DNA from: Bacteroidota bacterium
GTDB lineage: Bacteria > Bacteroidota > Bacteroidia > Chitinophagales > Chitinophagaceae
Length of the DNA: 64,000 nucleotides
Assembly (NCBI GenBank): GCA_020161535.1
Contig: JAIUNW010000001.1
Coordinates: 558,001-622,000 of the forward strand
Reading direction: 5' to 3'
Below are positions 45,942-54,918 of the stretch, piece after piece. Both the position numbers and the translations under genes were made by a program. Within the stretch, counting starts at the first letter, position 1. Every line of letters begins with the position of its first letter. Below the pieces are notes generated by a model that saw only the letters and a list, made by a program, of their open reading frames with translations, ran no database searches and was not told where the DNA came from.

Positions 45942-45949
45942 CAAACATA
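45942..45949 (-). promoter_or_regulatory. -7 box upstream of the GLPGLI/TonB receptor genes
   Basis: Minus-strand TATGTTTG (TAnnTTTG) lies 49 bp before the ATG of GLPGLI copy 2 and directly after the terminator at 45965-45994. No matching -33 TTTG was found at the expected distance. Confidence 0.45.
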
Positions 45950-45964
45950 GTCCAATTACCAAAA

Positions 45965-45994
45965 TCGCCACTCCGTATAAATACGGAATGGCGA
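45965..45994 (-). terminator. Intrinsic terminator of the SusCD/FAS1/DUF5007 operon
   Basis: Arms at 45966-45978 and 45981-45993 pair over 13 positions with one C-A mismatch and a 2-nt tip (closed further by T-A at 45965/45994). On the minus strand the stem is followed by ATTTTGG. It sits 42 bp after the DUF5007 stop codon. Confidence 0.7.
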
Positions 45995-46036
45995 CACTGA
46001 ATACACCTGTGTGTGTTAATTGTATGACAAAATCCT

Positions 46037-47041
46037 TTATCGATGCGTTAAGTCTGTCGCTTTAAAAACGATCTCATATTTCCCTGGTACAAAAGCCCTG
46101 AACACCAAGCGGGGATTTGCAGAATAGGTGCCATCGGGATAACTTGTCTGGTTGTCGTGCGAAAAGTATTGGCTGGGAATACGATAGTACACATTGAATC
46201 CATTTCCCTGTGATATAAATGGATAGGGCACCACGCCGTATGTAAATTCGAAACGGTCGTCGTACACATCGGTTTTGAGTGAATAGTCCTGCAATGTTTG
46301 CAGCCAGGGCTGGGTTACACTGCTTCCGTTGGGGCGACGTTGTATTTCACCCTTTGCCGGATTGAACGGCACGCCATTTTTATCGACAAATTTCAATACC
46401 ACAATATTGGGGGTTTCAGCCACTCGCTGAATACTAACTGATGGCGAAAATATACTGGCACCTACACTTTCATTGCCTACTTTGATCATCCGGGTATAGG
46501 GCGTTCCCAGTTCGGGATTTGCTTCATAGGGCTTGCCATCCACCAGCTCAATATGGCCTATTTTGGGATAGGTCTTGGTGCCGGCACCATTGGTAATCTC
46601 CAGGTCAAATGAATACAAGCCTGCAGGCAGGTGCAAACTGGTGTAGTTCCCTTCTACCTGTCCACTTACCGGATTGATGGAAATGGGCGTAACATCCATA
46701 TCCGTTTGTTTTGCTGCGATCAGCTCCAGCGTGGTATCCGTTTTGGGATCGTATAATCCGGTCCAGCCTTTGATGGTGTAAGTTGTGTTGAACAGATCAT
46801 CTACAACGGCACCAGTGGCATCATCATAAAAATGAAGCACTTTTACGCTCACCGGTTTCGATGATCCATCCAGGTTCAAGGCCGAACTTACTTTCACCCG
46901 CCCTTTCTGAATGATGACCGGGTCTTCTTCATAGCGAATCGTCGGACTAATAAAGCCATTGTCTAGTTTTTTGCAGGCGCCCAGGCCGGCTGCAACCAGT
47001 AACAAGAGGGCGTATTTCCTGACCGTATTGATTGATTTCAT
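46037..47041 (-). CDS. DUF5007-type surface lipoprotein
   Basis: A 334-residue lipoprotein (ALLLLVAAGLGACKKLDNGF; lipidated Cys at about 23) found in Bacteroidota SusC/D loci directly after a fasciclin gene. It is beta-rich, with LKFVDKNGVPFNPAKGEIQ and GNGFNVYYRIPSQYFSHD. It is probably exported to the cell surface and binds glycan or partner protein. It is the last gene of the operon; the ATG is 3 bp after the fasciclin stop. Confidence 0.78.
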   Translation of the reverse strand: MKSINTVRKYALLLLVAAGLGACKKLDNGFISPTIRYEEDPVIIQKGRVKVSSALNLDGSSKPVSVKVLHFYDDATGAVVDDLFNTTYTIKGWTGLYDPKTDTTLELIAAKQTDMDVTPISINPVSGQVEGNYTSLHLPAGLYSFDLEITNGAGTKTYPKIGHIELVDGKPYEANPELGTPYTRMIKVGNESVGASIFSPSVSIQRVAETPNIVVLKFVDKNGVPFNPAKGEIQRRPNGSSVTQPWLQTLQDYSLKTDVYDDRFEFTYGVVPYPFISQGNGFNVYYRIPSQYFSHDNQTSYPDGTYSANPRLVFRAFVPGKYEIVFKATDLTHR

Positions 47042-47044
47042 GGG

Positions 47045-47737
47045 TTAGTCTTTGTCTTTAAAAAATAAAGTGTGTTGATTCACCAACACCTGGATCATAC
47101 CATTGGTGGTTTCGATGCCCGATGTTTGTACGCGTTGACGATAGCCCTGTTCTTCCGTGAGATCAGCAGCCACAAATGGCGGCGTTAATGGCTCCCGCAA
47201 TAGGGTATAATATACAATCCGGGGAATGGTCGACACCGATGAATTGTAACCCAACGCAGGTTCACGGGTTTCCTCGTACGATACCACCGCCTGCGTGCCT
47301 GGATGCGCAGTTTCAAAAATGGCGCCCTTTTCGGTTAGTGTATTGTAGCCGGTAGCGCCTTTGACCAAATAAACATCTATCGAGTCGGCAAACATGGGCA
47401 GTTCATGCAAAATCATCGAATCGATCGACCATTTGCGAAACGGATCGATGTTCTGCTCCTGTTTTGCACGCTCATTGAGGTAATTGCCGATCGCATAATC
47501 AGTGGGTGCAAAAAAAGTCATGTTCGACTGGTTGATCTTATCCTTGATGCCCGCTTTGTCGATCAGCAGAATCAAGGTATCAAACAGACCACTGCTATTG
47601 CTCTTCAGGTAGTCGTACGTGGTCATATTCACTTTTGCTGTATGCAATGAACCACCGATAAAATATTCATCCCGCTTGCAAGAAACCAACACGGTTGCAA
47701 GAAGAAAGAATGCCAAGAGTATTTTTTGTGTTTTCAT
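47045..47737 (-). CDS. Fasciclin (FAS1) domain lipoprotein
   Basis: A 230-residue lipoprotein (LLATVLVSC lipobox) with a FAS1 domain: TYDYLKSNSSGLFDTLILLI, then NMTFFAPTDYAIGNYL, the H1 and H2 signature regions. FAS1 domains mediate adhesion or carbohydrate binding. It lies 3 bp before the SusD stop on the same strand and is translated with it. Presence of FAS1 next to SusC/D and DUF5007 is a recurring Bacteroidota cassette. Confidence 0.85.
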   Translation of the reverse strand: MKTQKILLAFFLLATVLVSCKRDEYFIGGSLHTAKVNMTTYDYLKSNSSGLFDTLILLIDKAGIKDKINQSNMTFFAPTDYAIGNYLNERAKQEQNIDPFRKWSIDSMILHELPMFADSIDVYLVKGATGYNTLTEKGAIFETAHPGTQAVVSYEETREPALGYNSSVSTIPRIVYYTLLREPLTPPFVAADLTEEQGYRQRVQTSGIETTNGMIQVLVNQHTLFFKDKD

Positions 47738-47740
47738 GTT

Positions 47741-49201
47741 CTAGTGATTTTTCCACCATTCATTTTGTGTCAACAGGATGTTCTGGGGCAACAAAGTGCG
47801 CATATCCAGCGGCCAGTAATAGCCTTTCTTGGCCAGCCGGTCGGCACTGTACTGATCAGGGAACCAGTCTTTGAGTTTGTCCATCCGGATCAGGTCATAA
47901 GCCAGCACACCTTCGCCATACAACTCACGGTAACGTTCGAACATCAGCTCTTCCATGATGTCTTCGCCCGAAATCGTAACCGGTTCCAGCCCTGCACGTG
48001 CTTTTACCTGGTTCAGGTACAACAGCGCCGTGCCTTCGTCGCCGGTCTTATACGCCGCTTCAGCACGTAAGAGCAGCACATCTGCCAGCCTGATCATCAC
48101 CAGGTTATTGTCAACCACATACACCGACTTTTGGGTGGGGTCGTAATAGTTGACATTGGCGTATTTCTTTAAATAAGGATCGCCATCGTAGTCGCCAAAG
48201 GTTTGTTTGAAACGCAGGTCGTTGGTGGTATCATAGATGGGTGCAAACAATTCCAGGTTGGGCGTCCAGGCATAGTAAGGGTCTTTGTCTTTGATCAACG
48301 GACTATGCAGAAAATTGCCAAAAAAATCAGCAGCGCCTTCTTTGTTGGCATCGTCGTGCTTCATGAATATCTCAAAAATGGATTCACTGTTGCTGCCTTT
48401 AAAAATATCGCCGAAATGATCGCCCGACACCAACGCATATTCACCGGAACTGATTAGGTCTTGTGCATATTTGCCTGCATTCGCATAATCGTGTTTCCAG
48501 CCATAGATCTGCGCCAACAATGCTTGTGCAGCTCCTTTGGATGCTTTGGTAGGTGCTTCCAACTGACTGGCCGGCTGCAACAGATCAACTGCTTTCAACA
48601 AATCTTCAATGCAATAGTCAAGCGCTTCGGCCTCGGGTGTGCGTGCGATGGGCTGCACATTGGATGGGTCTTTGAGCGACTCTTTGGTCACCACCGGATC
48701 GCCCCAAATACGCGTCATGTAGAAATACGTGTATGCACGCAGAAAATAGGCTTCCCCCAGCGATTGGTTTTTCTGGTCGGCACCACCCTCAAATAAAGAC
48801 TCGTCAATGCCTGGTGTATTTTCAACAATCAGGTGGCACTGGTTTACGACGGCATAAAAGCGGGTCCAGTTCCAAACGGTACCTTCCAGGTAGGGCGCGT
48901 AGCCAAAATCAAAATTGCCGTTGTATGCAATATCTTGGTAGTTCCAAAAGTTGCCGCTGAAAACAAATTCAGCAGAAGGAACAGAGCCAAAGATAAAATA
49001 ACCGGCATCTTGCCGAAGGGCTGAACGGAAACTGCCGTAAGCACCGGCAAGGGCTTTGTCAACGTTGGCGCCCGATTTCCAGAACACCTCGTCGTAAGTA
49101 GCATCTTCCGGCTTTAGGTTGATGTATTTGCTGCAGGAACTAACCAGCATGAGCAGCAGCAGTGCAGCTATTACAGATAATTTATTTTGTATCGTTTTCA
49201 T
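47741..49201 (-). CDS. RagB/SusD-like lipoprotein (operon B)
   Basis: A 486-residue surface glycan-binding protein of the SusD/RagB family with lipobox LMLVSSC. Typical blocks: ATYDEVFWKSGANVDKALAG, SLGEAYFLRAYTYFYMTRIW and the C-terminal LMFERYRELYGEGVLAYDLI then NILLTQNEWW. It is 11 bp after the SusC stop and pairs with it. Confidence 0.93.
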   Translation of the reverse strand: MKTIQNKLSVIAALLLLMLVSSCSKYINLKPEDATYDEVFWKSGANVDKALAGAYGSFRSALRQDAGYFIFGSVPSAEFVFSGNFWNYQDIAYNGNFDFGYAPYLEGTVWNWTRFYAVVNQCHLIVENTPGIDESLFEGGADQKNQSLGEAYFLRAYTYFYMTRIWGDPVVTKESLKDPSNVQPIARTPEAEALDYCIEDLLKAVDLLQPASQLEAPTKASKGAAQALLAQIYGWKHDYANAGKYAQDLISSGEYALVSGDHFGDIFKGSNSESIFEIFMKHDDANKEGAADFFGNFLHSPLIKDKDPYYAWTPNLELFAPIYDTTNDLRFKQTFGDYDGDPYLKKYANVNYYDPTQKSVYVVDNNLVMIRLADVLLLRAEAAYKTGDEGTALLYLNQVKARAGLEPVTISGEDIMEELMFERYRELYGEGVLAYDLIRMDKLKDWFPDQYSADRLAKKGYYWPLDMRTLLPQNILLTQNEWWKNH

Positions 49202-49212
49202 TCCTCGATTTT

Positions 49213-52200
49213 TTAAAGTGTGATTTCAATACCGAGTGTGTATTTGCGGGGCAAGGGATAGGCGGTACCTCGGTATTCACCCTGCGGGCTCACCAACTCA
49301 GCATCCGGTACTTTGGATTTCTGGAACACATAGATATTGTCCAAGATGCTGTAGATGCGAAGACCCTGAAGTTTGAAACGCTCCAATTTGTTTCGGTCGA
49401 AATTATAGCCGAGGGTCAGGCTGCGAATTTTGAAATAGCTACCGTTCTCATTCCACAAAGTGGAGAAGGGGAAGAACTGGTAGTAGTTGGGGCCGTAGGG
49501 ACTCAAGCTGGGAAAATCAGCACTGTAGTTCGGGTTCTTCGAGCTTTGATCTGGGCGCCAATAATTCACTTTGCTGAGGTCAGGAAGACGGTGCGACGCA
49601 AACGTATTGATGTCGCCATAGTTCCAAACATTGGTGTATTGTGACGATTCGAACGTATTGATAATGTCACGGCCAATGGTGTAAACACAAAGCACCCCCA
49701 GGCTAAAATTCTTGTAGTTGAATTCGTTGTACAAACCACCGGTTATACGGGGGTTCGGATTACCGGTGGCCACCAGGTCGCCGGTTGCTTCGCCCTTGTC
49801 TTCATCGCTCCATACATCCCAGTCGTGGTTCACGTCTTGCCAAATGGGGAAGCCGGGCTTCACGGGGTAATAGGTTTTAAAATAGGATATCGGTTGGCCT
49901 GTCAACGGGTTCACCGGAATTTGCGCCTGGTTGTTGTACACACCCTGGTATTTCATTTGTGCCCAGCCATAAATCGGCGAGCCCACCTGGTAAATCAATT
50001 GTTGATTATACCCGTAGGAATTGGCGTAAAAAGTCCTATTGCCATTGGGCAAAGCGGCGATCCGGTTTTTGTTGATCGACATGTTCAGGTTGGTGGTCCA
50101 CTGCAGTTTACTTCCCCTACCCAGGTTGCGGGTTTGAATCAGGATATCAAATCCTTCGTTCAGTATTTTAAGCGGTGCATTGTAGTACTGCTTTGTATAA
50201 CCGGTGAAGAAAGGGAAAGGCAGGTCGAGCAAGGGATTCAGTGAATTGCGGCGATACGCATCAACCGTAATATTCAGCCTGTTCTTGAACATATACAAAT
50301 CGAAACCAACGTTCAACTGGTTCGATTTATTCCAGGTGAGATCAGGAAGCGAGATGGGTTTATTGAAAGAAGGTGTAGCGATAACTGTTCCGTTATAGGT
50401 GCCTTGCTGTACGTCCCAAATATTATACGGCGCATAGAAGTCGTCGGGTTGGGTACCAGACAATCCATAACTACCGCGAAGTTTCAACAGATCAATCCAG
50501 GAAATTTTATCCATGAATTTCTCGTCCGACAAAATATAAGCCGCCGAAATGGCTGGGAAATAACCCCACTTGCTATCGGCGCCAAAGCGCGATGACGCAT
50601 CTGCACGCCAGGACGCGTTCAAGATGTATTTGCCTTTGAAATCATAAGAAAACTGTCCCATATAAGACAACAAACCGGCCCGTTTGGCATACGAACTGGC
50701 CGACAAATCTTTTTGGGGAATGCCGCTCACCACCCGGATATTATCGTCTGGTACATTGTATCCGGTAATTGAGTTGCCGCTCTTATCGTCTAATTGAAAA
50801 CTTTGCGACAACGTAATACCCAGGTTATGGTTTTTAGCGAAGGTGCGCGAACCGGTTAGTACGTTGGCAACATAATATTGCTGGTAACGGTTTGCTTCTG
50901 ATGAGGCAAAAGAGCGACCATCGGTGGTGATCTCCGAAGGCTGGAACCGATCGCGGTTATCGCCTGTGGCACTGATCGAACCCTGCAATGAATACTGAAG
51001 TCCTGGCAGGATATCGTAGTTCAATTGCATGTAGCCATTGAAGATATTGGTTTGGTTCTTGTCTTTGATCTTGTCATAAGAACCCATAAAATACGCCAGG
51101 TCAGCCTCTGATGGTTTGTAGAAGGATGATGGCATATTGGTTCCATCAATTGGCACTACTTCGTTGCGGCCGCGGCCTAGTCCCACTTTCCGATCCAGTC
51201 TGGATGCAGACAGATTCAGGTTCATATTCAACTTGGGCGTGATGCGGAAGTCAAAGTTGCCGCGCAAAGAATAACGCTTGAAACCGGTTTGACGAACAAT
51301 ACCGTTTTCATCGTAGTAGTTCATACCCACGCGATAGCTCAGTTGATCGGAACCACCCGATACACTCAGGTCGGCATTCGACACACTCCCCTTCTGGTAA
51401 AACAGGTCCTGAAAATCGGTGGCATTGTTAAAGGCAGGGTTTAAACTGTCGGACAATACCTGGGGAATAGTAGCCAGTTGGAAATAATTGCTATAAACGC
51501 GCATCAAATCGAGCTTTTGCGCTCTTTCTTCTGCGCCCGCTACAGTGCGCATCAGTTTTGGTTTTTCCACCAAACCGCTGTACACACCGGCACGCAGTTG
51601 CGGCTTACCCACCCGACCTCTTTTTGTTTTGATAAGAATAACTCCATTGGCGCCTCTCGATCCCCATACGGCCGTTGCTGCTGCATCTTTCTGCACCATG
51701 ATACTTTCAATATCGTTCACGTTGATTCCGGCGAGATAGTTGGTACCGGTACTTGACACACTTTCCAAATCAGAGATCGACATTGGAATACCGTCAATCA
51801 CATACAGCGGCGTGCTCAAGGTTTTGGCATCATCCACATTGCTGTTCAAGTCGGTAACAATGGTACTATTACCACGTACCGTGAATGTGTTTCGAACACC
51901 GGGTGCACCAGAAAAATTCTGGATGTTTACACCCGACACCTTGCCTTGCAACAAAGATTCGAAACTGGGTGCGGGTAGGTTTTCAATTGACTTGCCCGAT
52001 ACAACTTGTACCGAGCTGGTGGTTTTTTTCATCGACTGGCGCTGGTAACCCACCACCACCACATCGCCGAGGTTCTTATTGGTTTTCTCCGAAAGACGCA
52101 CGGTCAAAATGTCTTGTCCGGCCCCGAGCTCAATTGTTTTGGGGTCGTAATCGACAAAACTGACAACAAGGGTTTGTTTACCCGCGGGAACACTCAACCG

Positions 52201-52392
52201 GAACCGGCCCGCAGCATCGGCCACGGCCGATCCGCCCCCTTTGAGGCTAATGGTGGCGCCTTCAAGCGGGGTTCCGTTTTTTTGGTCAAGGATAACACCA
52301 GATACCGTTCTGGCTTGCGCGTTTGCTTCAGTTATGCCGAACAGGCAATAGCCGAAAAAAACGAGCAAAGTCGTTCTAATTACTCCAATCAT
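49213..52392 (-). CDS. SusC/RagA TonB-dependent transporter (operon B)
   Basis: A 1059-residue outer-membrane importer: signal peptide (residues 1-25), carboxypeptidase-D-like domain (VSGVILDQKNGTPLEGATIS), plug with VVVGYQRQSMKKTTSSVQVV and VQKDAAATAVWGSRGANGVI, then a barrel ending in LGIEITL. No STN domain. It begins the SusC-SusD-FAS1-DUF5007 operon downstream of the M60-like gene and its terminator. Confidence 0.93.
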   Translation of the reverse strand: MIGVIRTTLLVFFGYCLFGITEANAQARTVSGVILDQKNGTPLEGATISLKGGGSAVADAAGRFRLSVPAGKQTLVVSFVDYDPKTIELGAGQDILTVRLSEKTNKNLGDVVVVGYQRQSMKKTTSSVQVVSGKSIENLPAPSFESLLQGKVSGVNIQNFSGAPGVRNTFTVRGNSTIVTDLNSNVDDAKTLSTPLYVIDGIPMSISDLESVSSTGTNYLAGINVNDIESIMVQKDAAATAVWGSRGANGVILIKTKRGRVGKPQLRAGVYSGLVEKPKLMRTVAGAEERAQKLDLMRVYSNYFQLATIPQVLSDSLNPAFNNATDFQDLFYQKGSVSNADLSVSGGSDQLSYRVGMNYYDENGIVRQTGFKRYSLRGNFDFRITPKLNMNLNLSASRLDRKVGLGRGRNEVVPIDGTNMPSSFYKPSEADLAYFMGSYDKIKDKNQTNIFNGYMQLNYDILPGLQYSLQGSISATGDNRDRFQPSEITTDGRSFASSEANRYQQYYVANVLTGSRTFAKNHNLGITLSQSFQLDDKSGNSITGYNVPDDNIRVVSGIPQKDLSASSYAKRAGLLSYMGQFSYDFKGKYILNASWRADASSRFGADSKWGYFPAISAAYILSDEKFMDKISWIDLLKLRGSYGLSGTQPDDFYAPYNIWDVQQGTYNGTVIATPSFNKPISLPDLTWNKSNQLNVGFDLYMFKNRLNITVDAYRRNSLNPLLDLPFPFFTGYTKQYYNAPLKILNEGFDILIQTRNLGRGSKLQWTTNLNMSINKNRIAALPNGNRTFYANSYGYNQQLIYQVGSPIYGWAQMKYQGVYNNQAQIPVNPLTGQPISYFKTYYPVKPGFPIWQDVNHDWDVWSDEDKGEATGDLVATGNPNPRITGGLYNEFNYKNFSLGVLCVYTIGRDIINTFESSQYTNVWNYGDINTFASHRLPDLSKVNYWRPDQSSKNPNYSADFPSLSPYGPNYYQFFPFSTLWNENGSYFKIRSLTLGYNFDRNKLERFKLQGLRIYSILDNIYVFQKSKVPDAELVSPQGEYRGTAYPLPRKYTLGIEITL

Positions 52393-52450
52393 AGCAGAAG
52401 TTTTGGTTTTGGTCGCATTTATTGGCGGTTAATTTCCGGCTATTTTTAGC

Positions 52451-52488
52451 AAACAAAAAAACCTGCCGTCTTTACAACAGCAGGTTTT
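52451..52488 (-). terminator. Intrinsic terminator of the M60-like gene
   Basis: Stem AAAACCTGC (52458-52466) and GCAGGTTTT (52480-52488) with a 13-nt loop. On the minus strand it is followed by TTTTTTTGTTT. It lies between the M60 stop and the susC start and so separates the two units. Confidence 0.85.
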
Positions 52489-52495
52489 GGGTCAT

Positions 52496-52507
52496 GCAAA
52501 CGTTTGA
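52496..52507. promoter_or_regulatory. LacI-type operator 1
   Basis: GCAAACGTTTGA, with the ten-base palindrome CAAACGTTTG at 52497-52506. LacI/GalR-family regulators use this kind of CG-centred site. It lies between the M60 stop codon and its terminator, about 105 bp upstream of susC. Confidence 0.65.
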
Positions 52508-52516
52508 TATGTTTAT

Positions 52517-52528
52517 GCACACGTTTGC
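52517..52528. promoter_or_regulatory. LacI-type operator 2
   Basis: GCACACGTTTGC, a one-mismatch version of operator 1. The two centres are 21 bp apart, two helical turns, which fits co-operative binding on one DNA face. Confidence 0.6.
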
Positions 52529-52544
52529 GCTATTTTTTATTTAC

Positions 52545-54134
52545 TCAATCTTTCAAGCTGCTTAGATCCATTTTTGGTGCCGGTAATTTCATCGCCGCAA
52601 TTCGAGCCTTGGTTGCTGCTACCATTTCAGTTGTCATGTTGTAATGATAATCGCCATAGTCGTCAAAGGCGAAACTGCCTGTTTTAAAAAAGCCATACTG
52701 CTCGAAAAATTCAGTGAGGTCAGTTTTCCCCACAGCACATACTTTTTCTACAAACGCCAACTGCCAACTGGCCGGGTTTTCGCCACGATCGCCCCAGCCA
52801 CCAGTTTTCTGGTCGCCGGTTTTCTGGCGCTCATCCGCTGCCTCTTTGCGAATGCTTTCAAATAGATCGGGATAGAAATCGGGGTACATACCAGGACCTG
52901 AAAAATACAGTTGCAATTGCCAGAAAGGCACGAGCCGGTTGAAAACATCTTTGTCTTGCAGGTAACATTTTTGTTGGCTGATGATGCTGTCTTTTGCTTT
53001 CTTATAATTGTCTTGTTCAGAGAGGCGACTTCTGTTACCAAAAGAAGTAGTCACATACAAGGCAAAAATATTATTGCTCACTTCGCCGAGTCCGCCCCAA
53101 TTCAATGCAGGTCGAACCTGGTGAACATGGCCTACCTCGTGACTAAATCCCCAGCAGGGATCACCCTTGATAACGCGCGATGGATCAACCACCAACGGCA
53201 TGGCATTGCCCGGAGATGTGCCCATATAGGCCACACCATCTTCGTCGCGAAACATATAGTAGTTGAAGTTTACCCTGGCCAGGATATGGTTTTTCGGCAC
53301 GCGGTTGTATTTAATCAATCCCAATAAGCGGTGTTGACGAAATACCAGCGAATCATAATTGCTGATTAATTCAACGCCGCGGTTGTGCGCATATTTTTCG
53401 CAATCAGCCACCGGATATACAATCTGAATATGGCGGCCTTTGGCATCGATCATTGGGTAAACCGCTTTTTGCAACAGTTGGTTCCAGTCGGCATCGTTGT
53501 TGCGCGTGATATCAAAATAGCCGTTCACCTGTGCATTGGGAAAGTGAACGCGAATCGTTTTTTCCCCTTCAGGGCGATCACTGTAATAACTGATATAGGC
53601 TAGTCCGCCGGCCTTACCAACAGGCACTACATTCACGCCATTCTTCAATTGAAAACTTTGTTTTACGATGCCCCAACCGGCCGGATCTTCTGTTGGCACG
53701 ATACCAGGCGGTGCGTGTCGATTCCAGTTGGGCACCAGCAATTCAACTTTTTTGCCGGCAGCGATACCACTCACCAATACTACTTGGTTGCCTTCAGGAA
53801 GATAGATGCCCGTTGCATTTTCATAACGGCTGTAGCCATCACCAATCATCAGCTCCCGACCGAGGGCTTCGGGTGATAACCAGGCGCTGTAATCAGCCGA
53901 CCGATAGGCGGACAAATAATTTTTGTTTCGCAAAGCGAGCGCGGTTGCGCGGAGTGCTGCATTTTGCATGCGGTCGATTCGCGCTTGCTTAACGCCTTTT
54001 TTGAGTGTAAGGGCAAGCGGATCAGCAAATACTTGGAGGTCATTGACAACTTGCAGGCTGTCGGTGGAAGCTGGCTGCGCCAATGCTGTCAACGAACAAA
54101 GCATCAGCAGCGCAATCAGGTTGGGTCTATACAT
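52545..54134 (-). CDS. Peptidase M60-like (enhancin/mucinase-type) metalloprotease
   Basis: A 529-residue exported zinc metallopeptidase. A signal peptide (LIALLMLCSLTALAQ) precedes an N-terminal beta-domain with GDGYSRYENATGIYLPEGNQ and the M60-like catalytic region. The zinc-binding HEVGH (332-336, in FSHEVGHVHQ) and the downstream Glu351 (GGLGEVSNNIF) fit the HExxHx(8-28)E gluzincin motif. Characterised Bacteroides relatives cleave O-glycosylated mucins. No carbohydrate-binding module is evident, unlike many family members. A LacI-type operator lies 50 bp before the start. Confidence 0.9.
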   Translation of the reverse strand: MYRPNLIALLMLCSLTALAQPASTDSLQVVNDLQVFADPLALTLKKGVKQARIDRMQNAALRATALALRNKNYLSAYRSADYSAWLSPEALGRELMIGDGYSRYENATGIYLPEGNQVVLVSGIAAGKKVELLVPNWNRHAPPGIVPTEDPAGWGIVKQSFQLKNGVNVVPVGKAGGLAYISYYSDRPEGEKTIRVHFPNAQVNGYFDITRNNDADWNQLLQKAVYPMIDAKGRHIQIVYPVADCEKYAHNRGVELISNYDSLVFRQHRLLGLIKYNRVPKNHILARVNFNYYMFRDEDGVAYMGTSPGNAMPLVVDPSRVIKGDPCWGFSHEVGHVHQVRPALNWGGLGEVSNNIFALYVTTSFGNRSRLSEQDNYKKAKDSIISQQKCYLQDKDVFNRLVPFWQLQLYFSGPGMYPDFYPDLFESIRKEAADERQKTGDQKTGGWGDRGENPASWQLAFVEKVCAVGKTDLTEFFEQYGFFKTGSFAFDDYGDYHYNMTTEMVAATKARIAAMKLPAPKMDLSSLKD

Positions 54135-54143
54135 ATCGAAGCT

Positions 54144-54160
54144 GTTTTGCTAAAAATAGC
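54144..54160. repeat. Motif shared by the M60 and operon-B upstream regions
   Basis: TTTGCTAAAAATAGCC lies on the + strand here in the M60 upstream region and on the minus strand at 52437-52452 upstream of susC. The core GCTAAAAATAGC is an imperfect dyad. It may be a promoter or regulator site used at both genes; the inverted orientation argues against a simple duplicated promoter. Confidence 0.45.
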
Positions 54161-54183
54161 CAGCAGCTTTGATGAAAATGGAA

Positions 54184-54195
54184 GCAAACGTTTGC
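54184..54195. promoter_or_regulatory. LacI-type operator 3, upstream of the M60 gene
   Basis: GCAAACGTTTGC, a perfect 12-bp palindrome 50 bp upstream of the M60-like ATG and just past the SDR stop. It matches the class of operators at 52496-52528. No LacI-family gene lies in the window, so the regulator would act from elsewhere. Confidence 0.75.
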
Positions 54196-54198
54196 GGG

Positions 54199-54891
54199 TT
54201 ATGCTTTGTTATACAATTTCAACACTGGTTCTCGCAATACCGATGCCGACGCACTGAACAACCATTCCATCACGCCCGCGATGTGTTCTGGTGATACCCA
54301 GTCCGCAAAATTGGCATCGGGCATCGCTTGCCGGTTCGCGGCCGTATCAATGGTGGATGGCACTATTACAGTGGCCGTAATGTCGTGTTTTTTGCTGGCG
54401 GCATTGATCTGTTCGGCAAGGCGAAACAGCAATGATTTTGACAGTGCATAGGCCGACATGTCTTTACCCGCTGAAGCCAGCAGGGCAGGTCGGGCGCCAA
54501 CAAACACCAACCTGCCCCTACCGGCTTTTTCAAAATAATGGTACGCAGGTCTTGCTACGTGATAGGCGGTTAAAAAATTCAATTTGTATTGTTGCAACAA
54601 AGCGGCATCGTCGGTGGTGCTTAGACTACCCATGGCAAAACCGCCGGCCAAGAGCAACACGCCTTCCAACTCGGGATGAAGATTGATTTGCGTTTCAACC
54701 AGGGCAGCCGTGGCTGCTTCATCGGTCAGGTCAACTGCCAGCAGTTCGAGCAAGGGGTTCTCGGGAAATAAACTTCGTTTGTCCATCGACGATAGTACCG
54801 CCGTTACCGCATAGCCCTTACTGAGAAAATAATGGCTGGCGACCAAGCCCAAGGCACCATTGGCACCGGTTATCAGCACACGCCTGTTCAT
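54199..54891 (-). CDS. Short-chain dehydrogenase/reductase
   Basis: A 230-residue SDR with the cofactor motif LITGANGALGLVASHYFL and Tyr-x3-Lys in SAYALSKSLL. The NAG motif reads LLLAGGFAMGS. It starts 27 bp after the stop of the DUF1080 lipoprotein and may be the last gene of the 3-keto-glycoside operon; the M60 gene 64 bp further on has its own operator. Substrate unknown. Confidence 0.85.
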   Translation of the reverse strand: MNRRVLITGANGALGLVASHYFLSKGYAVTAVLSSMDKRSLFPENPLLELLAVDLTDEAATAALVETQINLHPELEGVLLLAGGFAMGSLSTTDDAALLQQYKLNFLTAYHVARPAYHYFEKAGRGRLVFVGARPALLASAGKDMSAYALSKSLLFRLAEQINAASKKHDITATVIVPSTIDTAANRQAMPDANFADWVSPEHIAGVMEWLFSASASVLREPVLKLYNKA

Positions 54892-54918
54892 ACAAAAGAA
54901 TTTGCACCTGTATGAAAC

